A stretch of DNA of 64,000 bases from the NCBI GenBank assembly GCA_905221605.1, contig CAJNDS010002413.1:404001-468000 (forward strand). Direction: 5' to 3'. Positions within the stretch are counted from its first letter, which is position 1; each line of letters begins with the position of its first letter. The notes below the pieces were generated by a model. It searched no databases and was not told the DNA's origin. It saw only the letters and a program-made list of their open reading frames with translations. Source of the DNA: Symbiodinium natans (Eukaryota > Sar > Dinophyceae > Suessiales > Symbiodiniaceae). The position numbers and the translations under genes were made by a program. Positions 1 to 11,078 of this stretch are shown here, one piece after another.

Positions 1-451
1 CCAAACATCCTAAACCGAAACCCTCAAATTCCAAACTCTTACATCCCCCAGACCCTACCCGCAGACGCGAACCCCGAGCCCCAAACCCTGATCCCCTAAA
101 CCCTAACCCTCTGCAGCACTGACGGTCCGGTTGTTGGGGGTGGGGCAGCAGCTCATGGGGCTCATATTTGAGCCTCGGTTTTTGTTATTTGCATTCTTTA
201 TTTTGTTAGGGGGGCGGGGTGATACAGTATACATCCTAAGCCCTAAACCCGAAATCCCCAGCTCTAAACCCTGAAGCCCTAAACCCTTGCTAAAACCCTG
301 AACTCCCAATCCGAAACTCTAAAACCCCAACCTGCCCAAGAGCAAATCTCGCAGCCGCCCCCTAAACCCTAAACCCTAAACCCTAAACCCTAAACCCTAA
401 ACCCTAAACCCTAAACCCTAAACCCTAAACCCTAAACCCCCCCCCCCCCCC

Positions 452-509
452 CAAAGCCAGGATGGCAGCGTCCTCGGGGTGCTTGCCCAACGCGACATGC
501 AGCTCGGGC
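452..509 (-). CDS. putative exon
   Basis: The minus-strand frame reads PELHVALGKHPEDAAILAL after an AACAAG acceptor. The 3' edge runs into poly-G followed by TTTAGGG, so the donor is unclear (GTTTAGG or GC). CCCTAAA array on the left (361-436), TTTAGGG on the right (541-650). Confidence 0.35.
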
Positions 510-540
510 CTTGTTGCAGTTTAAAGCTAAGGGTCTCGGA

Positions 541-1082
541 CTTAGGGTTTAGGGTTTAGGGTTTAGGGTTTAGGGTTTGGGGTTTAGGGTTTAGGGTTTA
601 GGGTTTAGGGTTGAGGGTTTACGGTTTAGGGTTTAGGGTTTAGGTTTAGGGTTTAGGCTTTGAGTAGGGTTTGGGGCCAGTTTGGGGTATAGGGCATCTG
701 CTGCACCTAATATTGAAAGGAAACTCTGCGTGTTGTTCCAAAAAGAAATGCAAGAAATCTGTTGAAGATGCTTTCGACATTGAATGGCGCTGTTGATTGT
801 CTCCCAAAAGAGAAGCTATTCATCTTTCTTCGCCCCATGGGAATATCTACATGCAAAACCTGTGATCTGTGAAACCGGAGTTGGAAACCTTCAAAAAGCC
901 CCCTGCGGTGGGACTTGATGGCACGTGGCGGTGGGGGAGGTGCCAACGAGAAGTTTGGGGGCTTAGGGTTTAGGGTTAAGGTTTAGGGTTTAGGGTTTTT
1001 TAGGGTATAGGGTTTAGGGTTTAGGGTTTAGGGTTTAGGGTTTAGGGTTTAGGGTTTAGGGTTTAGGGTTTAGGGTTTAGGA
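541..1082 (+). repeat. TTTAGGG tracts with a 270-bp unique insert
   Basis: Degenerate TTTAGGG at 541-660 and near-perfect at 961-1082. Between them about 700-955 is complex sequence with a minus-strand open frame (707-946) holding no recognisable motif. Confidence 0.7.
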
Positions 1083-1115
1083 AAGCCCTTTAGGGTTTCC
1101 TAAACCCCCTCAAAC

Positions 1116-1200
1116 TGGGCATAGACCTTCGCCGAGCAACGCCTCGCGCGGCCGCACGGTCAGGACCAGGGCGCAGAAGAGCACGGCCAACCTCGGCGTT
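1116..1200 (-). CDS. putative exon, hydrophobic segment
   Basis: 85 bp between acceptor CCCTAG and donor GTTTGAGG. Reads PRLAVLFCALVLTVRPREAL, a strong signal-anchor or membrane helix. Phase fits the previous exon at 1329 (2 bases then 1). TTTAGGG repeat lies on both sides. Confidence 0.45.
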
Positions 1201-1328
1201 CTAGGGTTTAGGGTTTAGGGTTTAGGGTTTAGAGTTTAGGGTTTAGGGTTTAGGGTTTAGGGTTTAGGGTTTAGGATCTAGGGCTTAGGATCTAGGATGT
1301 AGGGTTTAGGGTTTAGGGTTCAGGGGAC

Positions 1329-1413
1329 CCGGTGTGCAGCTGCAGCAACCCGCTCTGGAGGATCAGCGCACTGAAGGGGTCCGAGGGCACCACCTCAGAC
1401 ATGCCACATGCCG
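1329..1413 (-). CDS. putative exon
   Basis: 85 bp between acceptor CTTCAG and donor GTCCCCTG. Reads MSEVVPSDPFSALILQSGLL. Phase fits the exon at 3204 (1 base then 2) and the next at 1116. Confidence 0.45.
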
Positions 1414-1473
1414 CTGAAGTGTTTTTAGGCTTTTGGGATTTAGGGCCCTAGGGGGGTTTAGGGGTTTAGGGCT

Positions 1474-1896
1474 TTAGGGCTTCAGGGGTTTAGGGCTGTA
1501 GGGTTTAGGAAGATGATCTTCGAAAGTACTGTGAAACTTGGAATTCCTATCAAAGGTGCAAGAGGTCAGCAAATAGGCCATGGGATGGCAATTGATGGCA
1601 ATGGGGTTTGGCCTTGTCTGCGGCCAAGCTTTGGAGCACCACAGTCTCGGTGTTGCACCAGAGGTTCGTCCTTTTGTTGTGCGGAGTTCGGCCACATACA
1701 GTTTTCCGAGCTTGGGGTCATCCACGCAAGGCCATTGCAGGATTTTATCCTCGTCGAAGCCCTGGTCGAGCCAATACTTCATTGGCATCTCGCGCTCCTT
1801 GGAAATCTTTGCCGACTTCTCTTCGTACGTGAACGCCAGCTGCGAGATCAGAAGATTCTTGGCTGTAGAGAAGCTCTCGACGCCCTGAGCTCGTTT
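1474..1896 (-). pseudogene. protein-coding fragment of unknown family
   Basis: Open from just after TAA (1897-1899). It reads protein-like for about 80 codons: SFSTAKNLLISQLAFTYEEK, then KISKEREMPMKYWLDQGF, then GKLYVAELRTT. The frame then loses character and runs into repeat. It is longer than the exon islands and lies next to a (AGT)n tract. It could be an exon of another gene or a relic of a mobile element. I do not recognise the family. Confidence 0.4.
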
Positions 1897-1980
1897 TTAG
1901 CGAACCTGGTGCTCCTTTTCGGGTAGGACCGCGGAGAGGCTAGCGCCATGGTCTCTGAGTTGCTTGCCGACAATCCAGCT

Positions 1981-2163
<183 letters not shown>

Positions 2164-2289
2164 GTGGTTTCTCTGCCTGACTCTGTGTTGCTGGCACGAT
2201 ACTTGTTGCTACTGGCCCCATCATGCTCTTACTGGGATGTTAAGGGTATCGTAAGGATTGAACTGGCTTTGGGGGTCCAAGGCTCGGGG

Positions 2290-2422
2290 CTTAAGAGGTC
2301 CCTTAGCATGGGCCCTTAGAAGGGTCCCCCTTGTATACCCTCTTTTATACCCTATACAAATTAAGGGCCCATACATCAGAACACTTTAAAGGAGGTCAGG
2401 AACCATATTAAGGGCCCCCAAG
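2290..2422. repeat. dispersed foldback repeat, copy 1
   Basis: Contains AAGGGCCCATACATCAGAAC and ACCATATTAAGGGCCCCC. Closely related sequence occurs at 24775-24910 and more weakly at 12450-12530. Internal GGTCCC/GGGACC-type inversions suggest a non-autonomous foldback element. Confidence 0.5.
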
Positions 2423-2509
2423 AAGGTTTGAGGCGGAGACTTGGGCGTGTTTTCCAGGGCGAAGGCTTTCGGGATTCAGGGTTTAGGATGCAGGGTTGCT
2501 GGGTTTAGT

Positions 2510-2900
2510 GTAGGGCCAACCCCTAGACCCCAAACCCCAAACCTTAAACCCTAACCCAAAAACCCAACCCTAGACCCCAGACCCCAAACTATGAACCCAA
2601 AACGCCAAACCCGAAACCCTAAGCCCCAAAACACCAAGCCCCAAACCCTAAACCCCAAACTCTGAGCCCTGAGCCCTAAACCCACAACACCAGACCCTGA
2701 ACCCAAAACCCTAAACCCTAAACCCCAAACTCTAAGCCCTAAACCCTATTCCCTAAACCCCAAACTCTAAGCCCTGAACCCAAGAAGGGCCCAAGGCGCG
2801 CGAAGCACCACGATGAGCAAGATTGGGAGGCCTCAGGTGTTTGGTGTTTAGGGTTTAGGGTCTAGGGTTTAGGGTTTAGGGTTCACAGTAGCGCTGGGGG
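2510..2900. repeat. degenerate CCCTAAA/CCCCAAA tract
   Basis: Mostly telomere-like heptamers with many substitutions, C-strand to about 2780 and G-strand from 2840. The complex insert at 2785-2830 is too short to call. Confidence 0.6.
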
Positions 2901-3203
2901 GGGAGGGGCTTTTGGGGTGTTTCGGGTGTTTAGGGTGTTCAGGGTGTTTAGGGTGCTTAGGAGCTCATATAGGGAAGTTTGGGGTTTAGCGGTTAGGGTT
3001 TTTTGGGGTTATGGTTTTGGGCTTCGGGGGCGTTCGTATAGGAGAGTACGGAGTGAGCTTAATGAAACCTCCTCTCAACCCAGAAGCATTAAGGCCGTAA
3101 GCAGGCTTCAACCCTGAACCCTAAATCCTAAACCCTAAGCCCTAAACCCTAAACCCTAAACCCTAAACCCTAAACCCTAAACCCTAAACCCTGAACCCTA
3201 AAC

Positions 3204-3298
3204 AGAGTCTTGGGGACTTCTTTCCTTCCATCGTGCGCCCGACACCGCATCCCCGTGCAACCGAGCGGCTCTGCCCGAAGAGCGAGAAGAAGGTCTTC
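3204..3298 (-). CDS. putative exon
   Basis: 95 bp between acceptor CCCTAG and donor GTTTAGGG, the donor being repeat sequence. Reads KTFFSLFGQSRSVARG. CCCTAAA lies on the left and G-strand repeat on the right. Confidence 0.45.
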
Positions 3299-3541
3299 CT
3301 AGGGTTCTTGAGGCAGGGTTTAGGGTTTCCGTGCGGGGTTTTCGGGTTTTGGTTTGAGGATTTAGTGATGGCTAGACGCCGTTGAGGGCTCGCGGCGCAG
3401 GGCTCAGGGCTCAGCGCTCAGGGTTTAGGGTTTCAGGGTTCAGGGTTCAGGGTTCAGGGTTCAGGGTTCAGGGTTCAGGGTTTAGGGTTTAGGGTTTAGG
3501 GTTTAGGGTTTAGGGCCAGCCCCTAGATCCCCGAAATCCCC

Positions 3542-3599
3542 TCGCAGCAGAAAGCCCCAGCGGCAGCGCGAAGAAGACGCCGAAGGCGACCTCCCGGTC
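3542..3599 (-). CDS. putative exon, hydrophobic segment
   Basis: Acceptor CCGCGAG. Reads DREVAFGVFFALPLGLSAA. The 3' edge is uncertain: no GT nearby, only GC or GA. Confidence 0.4.
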
Positions 3600-3664
3600 C
3601 TCGCGGCCGGGGGTTGAAGGGTTTAGGGGTTTAGGTGTTGAAGGGTTTAGGGGTTTAGGTGTGA

Positions 3665-3805
3665 CTTAGGGTTTAGGGTTTAGGGTTTAGGGTTTAGGGT
3701 TTAGGGTTTAGGGTTTAGGGTTTAGGGTTTAGGGTTTAGGGTTTAGGGTTTAGGGTTTAGGGTTTAGGGTTTAGGGTTTAGGGTTTAGGGTTTAGGGTTT
3801 AGGGT
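3665..3805 (+). repeat. TTTAGGG array, about 20 near-perfect units
   Basis: One of the longest perfect runs in the window, degenerating to TTTAGGGG after 3805. It is interstitial, with complex sequence on both sides. Confidence 0.9.
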
Positions 3806-4289
3806 CTAGGGGTTTAGGGGTTTAGGGGTTTGGGGGTTCAGGGTTCAGGGTGTAGGGTTTCGGGGTTTTGGGGTTTAGGGTTTAGGGTTTACTTCGGGTT
3901 TAAGTTTGTAAGGGGATCAGGGTCTGGTGTTTAGGGTTCAGGGCTTAGGGACTCTGTGGTGGAAATGGGTTTGCGGGGTTTGGGCTTAGGGGGTTTTAGA
4001 GGTTCAGAGTTTTGGGGTGCTAGGGTGCATTTACGTTGCGGGGTTTAGGAATATGAGTTTAGGGCCGAGGGCAAGGAACCCGATTGGGTAACATCATAAG
4101 CAAGGCTCAGATTGACAGTGACTTTCTTTCTGAACACCACTGCCCAAGACAACCACTGCCTCTTTGTGTAATTGACTGGATTGTTCGTCTCACCTCAAAG
4201 TCTCTTGTCCTTTCTCAAAGCGTGTTTCTTCTTTCTTCTTCTCTCCCTCGCACGTTGTTTTAGGGTTTTAGGGGATGTAAAATCCCGAA

Positions 4290-4450
4290 CCCCTACAGTG
4301 TTATTATTATTAATATTATGATTAATATGATTATGATTATTGTGTAATTTTTATTTTATTGTCATTATATTGGTATTATTATTGTTACTACTATTCTTAT
4401 TATTCATAGTAATAATATTAGTATTGTTGTGATAGTTATTGTTAATATAG
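4290..4450. repeat. AT-rich (TTA/ATT)n-like stretch
   Basis: Degenerate TTA, ATT and ATA triplets with no coding signal, between a pyrimidine-rich segment (4190-4260) and the C-strand array at 4510-4690. Confidence 0.6.
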
Positions 4451-4870
4451 GGGGTGTACGGTGGCCGAGAGCACATCAGAGTCGCCCAGGGCAAGAGGGG
4501 AAGAGGAAGCAAGAGAACCCTAAACCCTAAACCCTGAGCCTAAACGCTAAACCCTAAACCCTAAACCCTAAACCCTAAGCCCTAAGCCCTAAACCCTAAG
4601 CCCTAAGCCCTAAACCCTAAACCCTAAACCCTCAACCCTAAACCCTAAACCCTAAACCCTTCCCTAAACCCTAACCCCTAAACCCTTCAGGGAGGTTCAA
4701 AGTTACGGGGGTTCAGGGCTGCAGGGTTTGGGGTTGAGGGTTTTGTTTCAAGGACCCACTTCAGGGACGCCCTAAACCCTAAACCGCAAACTCAAGTGGG
4801 ACAAGCACCCAGGGGCAGATTATACTCCTTAAGATATCATACATGGGGTTTAGGGGGGTTAGGGCTCAAC

Positions 4871-5015
4871 CTGATCGTGAAGAGAGTTCGCGAACAAAAA
4901 ATCCTTCTTGAGTAAGGGGTATTGGAGCTTCAGGTCCTGGGGCAGCGTGACGTCGCGCGCCAGCAGGAGCATGACGTTGCTGGAGTTGCCCAGGCTGGAG
5001 AGCCTGGGCACGGGG
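4871..5015 (-). CDS. putative exon, one of the clearest
   Basis: 145 bp ending CACGATCAG before donor GTTGAG, a textbook CAG/GT junction. Acceptor CAAAAG. One phase base, then 48 codons including NVMLLLARDVTLPQDLKLQY and PLLKKDFLFANSLHDQ. Well balanced, protein-like composition. Family not recognised. Confidence 0.55.
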
Positions 5016-5047
5016 CTTTTGAAGGGCTCAGGGCTCTTAGGGCTAAA

Positions 5048-5146
5048 GGATGTTCCCCGGTTTTATAACAGTCCTGAATGGGGATCACAGTAGGTGGTAC
5101 GATGATCCCTTTTTAAGGACTGTTCGTATTAAGGGGGAACATGCCA
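5048..5146. repeat. foldback element
   Basis: TGTTCCCC...ACAGTCCT...GGGGATCA on the left mirrors TGATCCCT...AGGACTGT...GGGGGAACA on the right, giving an imperfect hairpin of about 100 bp. Confidence 0.5.
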
Positions 5147-5784
5147 ACCCTAAACTCTAAACCCTAGGTTCCGGGCTTGGGGTTCGCATGCTGGAAGTTG
5201 CGGTTCGCCAGTGCTGGCCCTCAGCCCCCCCCCCAAAAAACCCCTCCTCCTTAAACCCCCCTAAACGCTCGACCCGAAACCCAAAAAAAAAATCCCTCTC
5301 GCCAGCCCAAAAAAAGCAAAACAGAAATGAAACACAAAGGCATCCTGAGCACGAAGCTGCTCAAGGGATTTCAAGGGCTTACCACTAAACCTTTGCCGCT
5401 AAACTTGGCTGCACTCAGAAGGGTAGCTAGAAATTCAACTTTTAGCTGCCATACTAGGAAACCCAATAAACCCAAAAAGGCTAAGGATCTAAAGTTACAG
5501 TAAAGTACCACAGAGTAAACCAGCAAGAATCAAGGGCTTTAGGGTTTCGGGGATTCGCCCTTAAACCCGAAACCCCTTCAACCCCCTAAAACCCTTGAGC
5601 CCCAAACCCAGAAACCGCTTAAGCCTTAAAGGCCCAAAACCCTTCAGCACGAAACCCCAGAAACCCCTTAAGCCTTAAAACCTTAAACCCCTGAACCCCT
5701 GCACCCCTGGACCTCTAAAACCCTTAAACCCCCAAACCCTAAAAATTATAAACCCTAAACCCTTGAACCCCTAAACCCCTAAGC

Positions 5785-5868
5785 CGAGCGGCACGGAGAG
5801 CCACATGAAGAGCCACAGCCCCGTCTCGTTGAGCCCCGCGAGCAGCAGCGCGAAGATCGGGACAAAGC
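5785..5868 (-). CDS. putative exon, membrane-spanning
   Basis: Acceptor GGAGAAG. Two phase bases complete the codon left by the exon at 6216. Reads FVPIFALLLAGLNETGLWLF, continuing hydrophobic to VPLG. The donor is probably GC (GCTTAGGGG). C-array on the left, G-repeat on the right. Confidence 0.5.
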
Positions 5869-5972
5869 CTTCTCCAACCCCCCCCCTTGGGTTTAGGATT
5901 TAGGATTTTAGGGTTTAGGTTTAAGGTTTTGGGTTTAGGTTCAGGGCTTAGGGCCCTAGACCCTCAACCCTA

Positions 5973-6136
5973 GACGAAGAAAAATTAATCAACTTATTTA
6001 TAACTAATTTACTGACTAACTATATGTGTATATATACATAATGCCCCAGACGAAGAAAAAACAATCAGTTTAATTATTTATGAATAATTAGTTTATTGAT
6101 TAACTATAATTATGCGTATATATACATAATGCCCCA
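5973..6136. repeat. AT-rich tandem duplication
   Basis: Two diverged copies (76 and 88 bp) that both begin GACGAAGAAAAA and end TATATACATAATGCCCCA. Confidence 0.75.
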
Positions 6137-6215
6137 AAGCCTAAATCTAAGCCTCACACCCGAGACCCTAAACCCTAAACCCTAAACCCTAAACCCTAAA
6201 CCCTAAACCCTAAAC

Positions 6216-6276
6216 CCCCGCTGGCGGAGGCCCAGGGGCTGACAGCTCCCCACACCTGGGCGCCAGGACGCAGGGA
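6216..6276 (-). CDS. putative exon
   Basis: 61 bp between acceptor CCTCAAG and donor GTTTAGGG (repeat-derived). Reads SLRPGAQVWGAVSPWASAS. CCCTAAA array on the left, TTTAGGG/TTTGGGG on the right. Confidence 0.45.
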
Positions 6277-6435
6277 CTTGAGGGGGCTTTGGGGGGTTTA
6301 GGGGGTTTTGGGGGTTTAGGGGCCTTAAGGGGTTTGAGGGGTTTAGGGTTTGGGGTTTGGGGTTTAGGGTTTAGGATTTGGGGTTTAGGGTTTAGGGTTT
6401 AGATTTTAGGGTTTAGGGTTTAGGGTTTAGGGTTT

Positions 6436-7240
6436 GCTGTGATATGGCGCAGAAGCTGCGAAGGTTGGGATGCAGACTAGCTGCGGAAGGTTCGTATCAT
6501 GCGAAAGGCAGCTATGGCCCGGTTGTGGAGGGCCTTCACATTCGCCTCTTAAGTCCGCGAGCGCTGTGCGCACTGCGCGCTGTTCCCTACACATGTGTAT
6601 CCTGTAGGCTTGCAAGTGCGCGCGCTTTGCGTCTTCAAGAAGGAAGCTTGTGGGCTGGGAGGGCTTGTAGAGCTGAGGATTCTGCCACCGAGCTCAGAGG
6701 TTAGGGTTTACGGTCTAAGTTTTAGGGTTTAATGTTGGACCTGCTTTAATAAGTTACCCCCCCAGTTACCCCCCCCCCTCCCCCCCCCCCCCTCAACAGT
6801 CGCGACCCTGAATAAAAAAAGACCCCAAACAGTCGGGGGGGGTGGGGGGGGGGGGGCAGAGAAATGAGCTCTCTTCTTAGTTTGGGATCTGGGAACTTGA
6901 CTCAAAAACCATTTAAAAAACAGGCCCGGCCCGAAATCTTTTCATTTTAGCGGACCCCCAAAACAAAGGGTCCAGATCCTGAATAGCCGGAAAACTTTTC
7001 ATAATAGCGTCCCCCTAGAATATTGCGGGTGCAACATTAGGGTTTAAGGTTTATGGGTTTTTGGGTTTTAAGGTTTAGGGTTTGGGGTTTCGGGTCAAGG
7101 GTTTAGGGTCCAAGGCTTAGGGTCTGGAATTTTCGGGTTCTGGGCTGGATTTGGCTTTGCGACTTAGGGGTTCAAGTTGAAGGGGTTCTCAAGTCAGGAG
7201 GCTCTCACAGACTTTGTGTGGAACCCTAAACCCAGCCCCA
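6436..7240. other. complex intergenic or intronic sequence
   Basis: 6440-6690 is GC-rich with open frames on both strands (86 and 62 codons) but no motif. 6740-6870 holds poly-C followed by poly-G, able to pair. The rest is degenerate repeat. Confidence 0.4.
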
Positions 7241-7440
7241 AGCCCTAAACTCCAAGCCTCGCAGTAGTGCAAGTGGAGCAGGGTAAACCCCTAAAGCCCC
7301 TAAACCCCCTCAACCCACTAAAGCATAAACAAACCCGGCCTACACCCCCTAAGCCTCGGAACCCACACCCTAAACCCCTAAACCCCTAAATACCCCTAAG
7401 CCCTAAGCCCTAAACCCACTTATGAACCGTGTGAACCTGC

Positions 7441-7620
7441 CTTGAACCCCTAAACCCCTAAACCCCTAAACCCCTAAACCCCTAAACCCCTAAACCCCTA
7501 AACCCCTAAACCCCTAAACCCCTAAACCCCTAAACCCCTAAATACCCCTAAACCCCGAAACCCCTAAATCCCTAAACCCCTAAACCCTAAACTTCTCAAC
7601 CCCTAAACCCTAAACCCTAA
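7441..7620 (-). repeat. CCCCTAAA octamer array
   Basis: About 15 units of the 8-base variant CCCCTAAA, then mixed 7- and 8-mers. The homogeneous run shows local expansion of a variant unit. Confidence 0.9.
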
Positions 7621-7652
7621 ACCCCTAAACCCTAAACTTCTCAACCCTACAC

Positions 7653-7734
7653 CCTATGCCAGGGCGGCCAGGATGCCAGGGCAGCCAGACGCCTGTCGGC
7701 GCGATCCACAAAGCGCCCGAAGAAGTAGGTGGAC
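7653..7734 (-). CDS. putative exon
   Basis: 82 bp between acceptor CCACGAG and donor GTGTAGGG. Reads STYFFGRFVDRADRRLAALA. CCCCTAAA array on the left, TTTAGGG on the right. Confidence 0.5.
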
Positions 7735-8255
7735 CTCGTGGGCGTTTTGGGGGTTTCGGGGGTTTAGGGTTCAGGGTTTAGGGTTTAGGGTTTAGGGTTT
7801 AGGGCTTCGGGTTTAGGGTTTAGGGTTTAGGGTTTAGGGTTTAGGGTTTAGGGTTTAGGGTTTAGGGGTTCAAGGCAGGTTCACACGGTTCATAAGTTCA
7901 TATAGGGTTCACTTGCCTCATGATTGAACCTCGGCCAACGACTCAAAAATATGTTTCTCAGCTCAACCGGAGGATGATGGGAACTGGCATCACCTTGTCT
8001 GCCTTGATCGGCACCTTCCCGTTCTTGTGCTGGAGGGCTTGGGCAACGGATCAACAACCAAGCCTTGCTTCAACAACCTTCCTTCCGCAGCCGCGGTTCA
8101 GTTTCAGCAACCTCCCAGTTTCAGCAACCAAGCACAGGGTTCAGACACCAAAACTAAACATTCAACAACCAAACTGCACCAACCATGATAGGTGGTTTTG
8201 AGAGGGTTTGTGAGCTAGGCTCGGGTGGGCCAAGGCGGGGGGTAGGGTGTAGTTA

Positions 8256-8345
8256 AGGGCGTAGCTCTGGTGGTAGATCGTCATATAGAGTTCGAGGGCT
8301 GTTGCGGTGCAATTTGGAGATCAGAATCAAGCCCGATTCGACCCT
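8256..8345 (+). ncRNA. tRNA-like fragment, possibly a tRNA-derived SINE head
   Basis: GGGCGTAGCTCTGGTGGTAGATCG has the acceptor start and A-box spacing of a tRNA (TAGCTC..GGTAGA). GAGTTCGAGGG and GATTCGACCC downstream resemble B-box/T-arm sequence. No full cloverleaf forms. The opposite strand also has an open frame (RLSLHAGMLSRVES), so an exon reading is possible for 8340-8395. Confidence 0.35.
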
Positions 8346-9057
8346 GGAGAGCATGCCCGCGTGAAGGCTGAGCCGGCTAAGCACGCGGCGGAAGTTTAGG
8401 GTTTAGGGTTTGAGGGTTGAGGGTTTGGGGTTGAGGGTTTAGGGTTTAGGGTTTAGGGTTTAGGGTTTAGGGTTTCGGGTTTAGGGTTTAGGGTTTAGGG
8501 TTTAGGGTTTAGGGTACGTGCCATCCTGGGAAGCCTCGCTGCCTCAACCCACGCCGGGGTTTTGGGTTGACAGGGTTTAGGGAAACCCTAAACCCTAACC
8601 CCTGAACCCCTAAACCCCTAAACCCCTAAATGTTAAACCCCAAACCCTAAAACCCGAACACTTCGAAGTCGTTCATCCTAAACCTTGCTTAAACCCTGCT
8701 TGGAAGCTCCTGCAGGAGCTACCCTTGCGGACATACATAACTAGGATGACTCGTGGATAGCAACTGATGTAGGGTCTGAAACCCTAAACGCAAACACCCC
8801 TGCCCCCACAAAACACATAATAATAAATAGAATAAGCCCGAACCTAGACCCTCCAGCCAAACAAAACTAAACCTTGAACCCGACAAAAAAAAAAAAAGTG
8901 GAGCAACCAAAACTAAACCTTGTGAACCCAAAACCCCCGGAACACCCCAAAACCCTAAAACCTGAACCCCAAACCCTGAAACCTAAACCTGAACCCTGAA
9001 CCCTAAACCCTAAACCCTAAAACCCCTGAACCCTGAACCCGAAACCCTAAACAAAAC

Positions 9058-9118
9058 TCCCAGGGCCCCCAGGCACGGCGGCGAACGCCGCCGAGACCAT
9101 GGCCTTGCGTGATTCAGG
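9058..9118 (-). CDS. putative exon
   Basis: 61 bp between acceptor CCTACAG and donor GTTTTG. Reads ESRKAMVSAAFAAVPGGPG. Phase 0 at its 5' edge agrees with the exon at 10264. Confidence 0.4.
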
Positions 9119-9459
9119 CTGTAGGCTTACACGGGAGGGGGGGAGGGTAGGGGGTCTTCGGTAAACCCTAAACCCTAAACCCTTGGGGTTAGGGTTGGGG
9201 TGCAAGGTTTCGGGTTGAGGGCTTGGGGTTTAGGGTTTAGGCTTTGGGATGTAGGGCTTGGGGGGGTTTAAGGACTGCAGGGTTCAGGGCTTAAGGTCTT
9301 CTTCTTAGGGAACCTGAGAAGCCTCATGCCTCCCAAAGCCCCAACACGAAACCCTCAACCTGATCTTCAAACCAGCAAAACTCGTGAAACCTTAAACCAG
9401 AAATCCCTAACTCCCTACTCCCTAGACCTCTCCTTCACACGCGCACACACACACATCTA

Positions 9460-9547
9460 TATTTGTACATATATACATGTACACATATAGATATAGGTAT
9501 AGATATGACAGCATGTGTATGTACATATATGGTAGCAGATTTATGCA

Positions 9548-9585
<38 letters not shown>

Positions 9586-9605
9586 CATATATATATATAT
9601 ATGTG
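9460..9605. repeat. AC/TA-rich microsatellite region
   Basis: Imperfect (ATAC/TATG) followed by long (TA)n at 9550-9602. The Tyr/Ile-rich frames across it are artefacts. Confidence 0.85.
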
Positions 9606-9846
9606 TGAACCCTTAACTCATTCGTGGGCATTGTACAAAACTTCGTGGGTTTTGTGCAGAGGGTCGTGGGCATGGCTGAAAGCTCCGTGGCACTGTCCCA
9701 AAGTTCACGGCATTGTGGTTGGGTGTTCAGGGGGCATTGAGCAAAATGTCGTGGGCATGGCACAAAATGTTTCGGGGGCGCTGCGCAGAATGGCAAGGGC
9801 GTTGCGCACAGCTTTTTTATAGGGTTTTTAAGGGTGAGGGCTGAGA

Positions 9847-9914
9847 GGTGGGTGGGTATTTGTCCGTTGCTTGAGATGCTGCTTGGCTAGTGACTTTGAC
9901 TTGAGATGCTGAAC
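9847..9914 (+). repeat. dispersed TTGAGATGCTG repeat
   Basis: Contains GGTGGGTGGGTATTTGTCC, then two copies of TTGAGATGCTG, the second passing directly into GAACCCTAA repeat. Relatives lie at 30711-30799 and, inverted, at 48750-48835 and 59427-59450. Confidence 0.6.
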
Positions 9915-9999
9915 CCTAAGCCCTGAACCGCTACACCCTAAACCCTTGACCCGGATTCCCTAAACCCTAAGCCAGAAAGCCTTAAACCCCTAAACCCTA

Positions 10000-10263
10000 A
10001 ACCCTATACTCCTAAACCCTGAACTCCTAGATAAATCCCTAAACCCCTAAACCCCCTAACCCCCGAAACCCCTAAACCCCTAAACCCCTAAATCCCTAAA
10101 CCCCTACACCCCTAAACCCCCTAAACCCCCTAACCCCCTAAACCCCTAAACCCCCTAAACCCCCTAAACCCCCTAAACCCCTAAACCCCCTAAACCCCTT
10201 AACCCCCTAAACCCCCTAAACCCCCTAAACCCCCTAAACCCCTAAACCCCTAAACCCCTAAAC
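10000..10263 (-). repeat. CCCCTAAA/CCCCCTAAA arrays
   Basis: Mixed 8- and 9-base variants of the telomere unit. On the minus strand this is the start of the intron after the exon ending at 10264. Confidence 0.9.
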
Positions 10264-10320
10264 CAGAAGCGCATTCAGAGTCCGCGCAGCCATCTTCGCT
10301 TGAAGCTCTGACTGCCTCTC
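10264..10320 (-). CDS. putative exon
   Basis: 57 bp, exactly 19 codons: ERQSELQAKMAARTLNALL. Acceptor CTCCACAG; donor GTTTAGGGG is the first base of the repeat array. In phase with the exons at 11010 and 9058. Confidence 0.55.
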
Positions 10321-10850
10321 CTGTGGAGGATTTAGGGTCTAGGGTTAGGGTTTAGGGTTTAGGGCTTAGGGCTTAGGGTTTAGGGTTTAGGGTTTAGGGT
10401 TTAGGGTTTAGGGTTTAGGGTTTAGGGTTCAGCGTTTAGGGTTTAGGGTTTAGGGTTTAGGGGCTTCAGGGGCTCAGGGCTTAAGGGTTAAACCCTGAAC
10501 CCCTAAACCTAAACCCTAGGGGCTAGGCGGCAAATTTTTAAGGCAGACAAGCTGGAAACGGCTTCGGGGGTGTGGGGCTCAGGGTTCAATAATCAGGACT
10601 GCCGGATGCAGGGGGGTTTAAGGTTTAGAGATTTAGGGATTTAGGGATTTAGGGATTTGGGGTGCAGGGCTTGGGGTTCAGGCTGGATATGAACGTTCCC
10701 TTGATTTACGAGGTGGTTGAAAGGAATCCGAGGCAACAAGTCTTAGGGTTCAGGGCTAGGGTTTAGGGTTTAGGGTGAGGACTCAGCTACCCCAAACCCT
10801 ACTTGCCAAGCTGGGTTTAGGGTTTAGGGTTTAGGGTTTAGGGTTTAGGG

Positions 10851-10956
<106 letters not shown>

Positions 10957-11009
10957 TTGGGATTTGGGGTTTGGGGTTTGGGGTTTAGGGTTTAGGGTTT
11001 CGGGAGCTC

Positions 11010-11072
11010 CTGCCATAGCTGCGTCTTCAGAGGTCCGACCACCAGCGCGTAAACGAGCGCCACCGAGGTGTC
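11010..11072 (-). CDS. putative exon, hydrophobic segment
   Basis: 63 bp, 21 codons: DTSVALVYALVVGPLKTQLW then Q. Acceptor CTCCTAG, GA-type donor after CAG. Phase 0 on both sides. Confidence 0.45.
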
Positions 11073-11078
11073 CTAGGA

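Noticed and set aside
3665-3805. A chromosome end
   Set aside because: Arrays occur across the whole window in both orientations with complex sequence between them, so they are interstitial.
8519-8570. Possible exon between TTTAGGG tracts
   Set aside because: Only about 24 bp lie between candidate AG and GT sites, and no frame stands out.
9422-9822. 119- and 124-codon frames on opposite strands
   Set aside because: Half of each is Tyr/Ile from a TA microsatellite, and the remainder lacks any motif.
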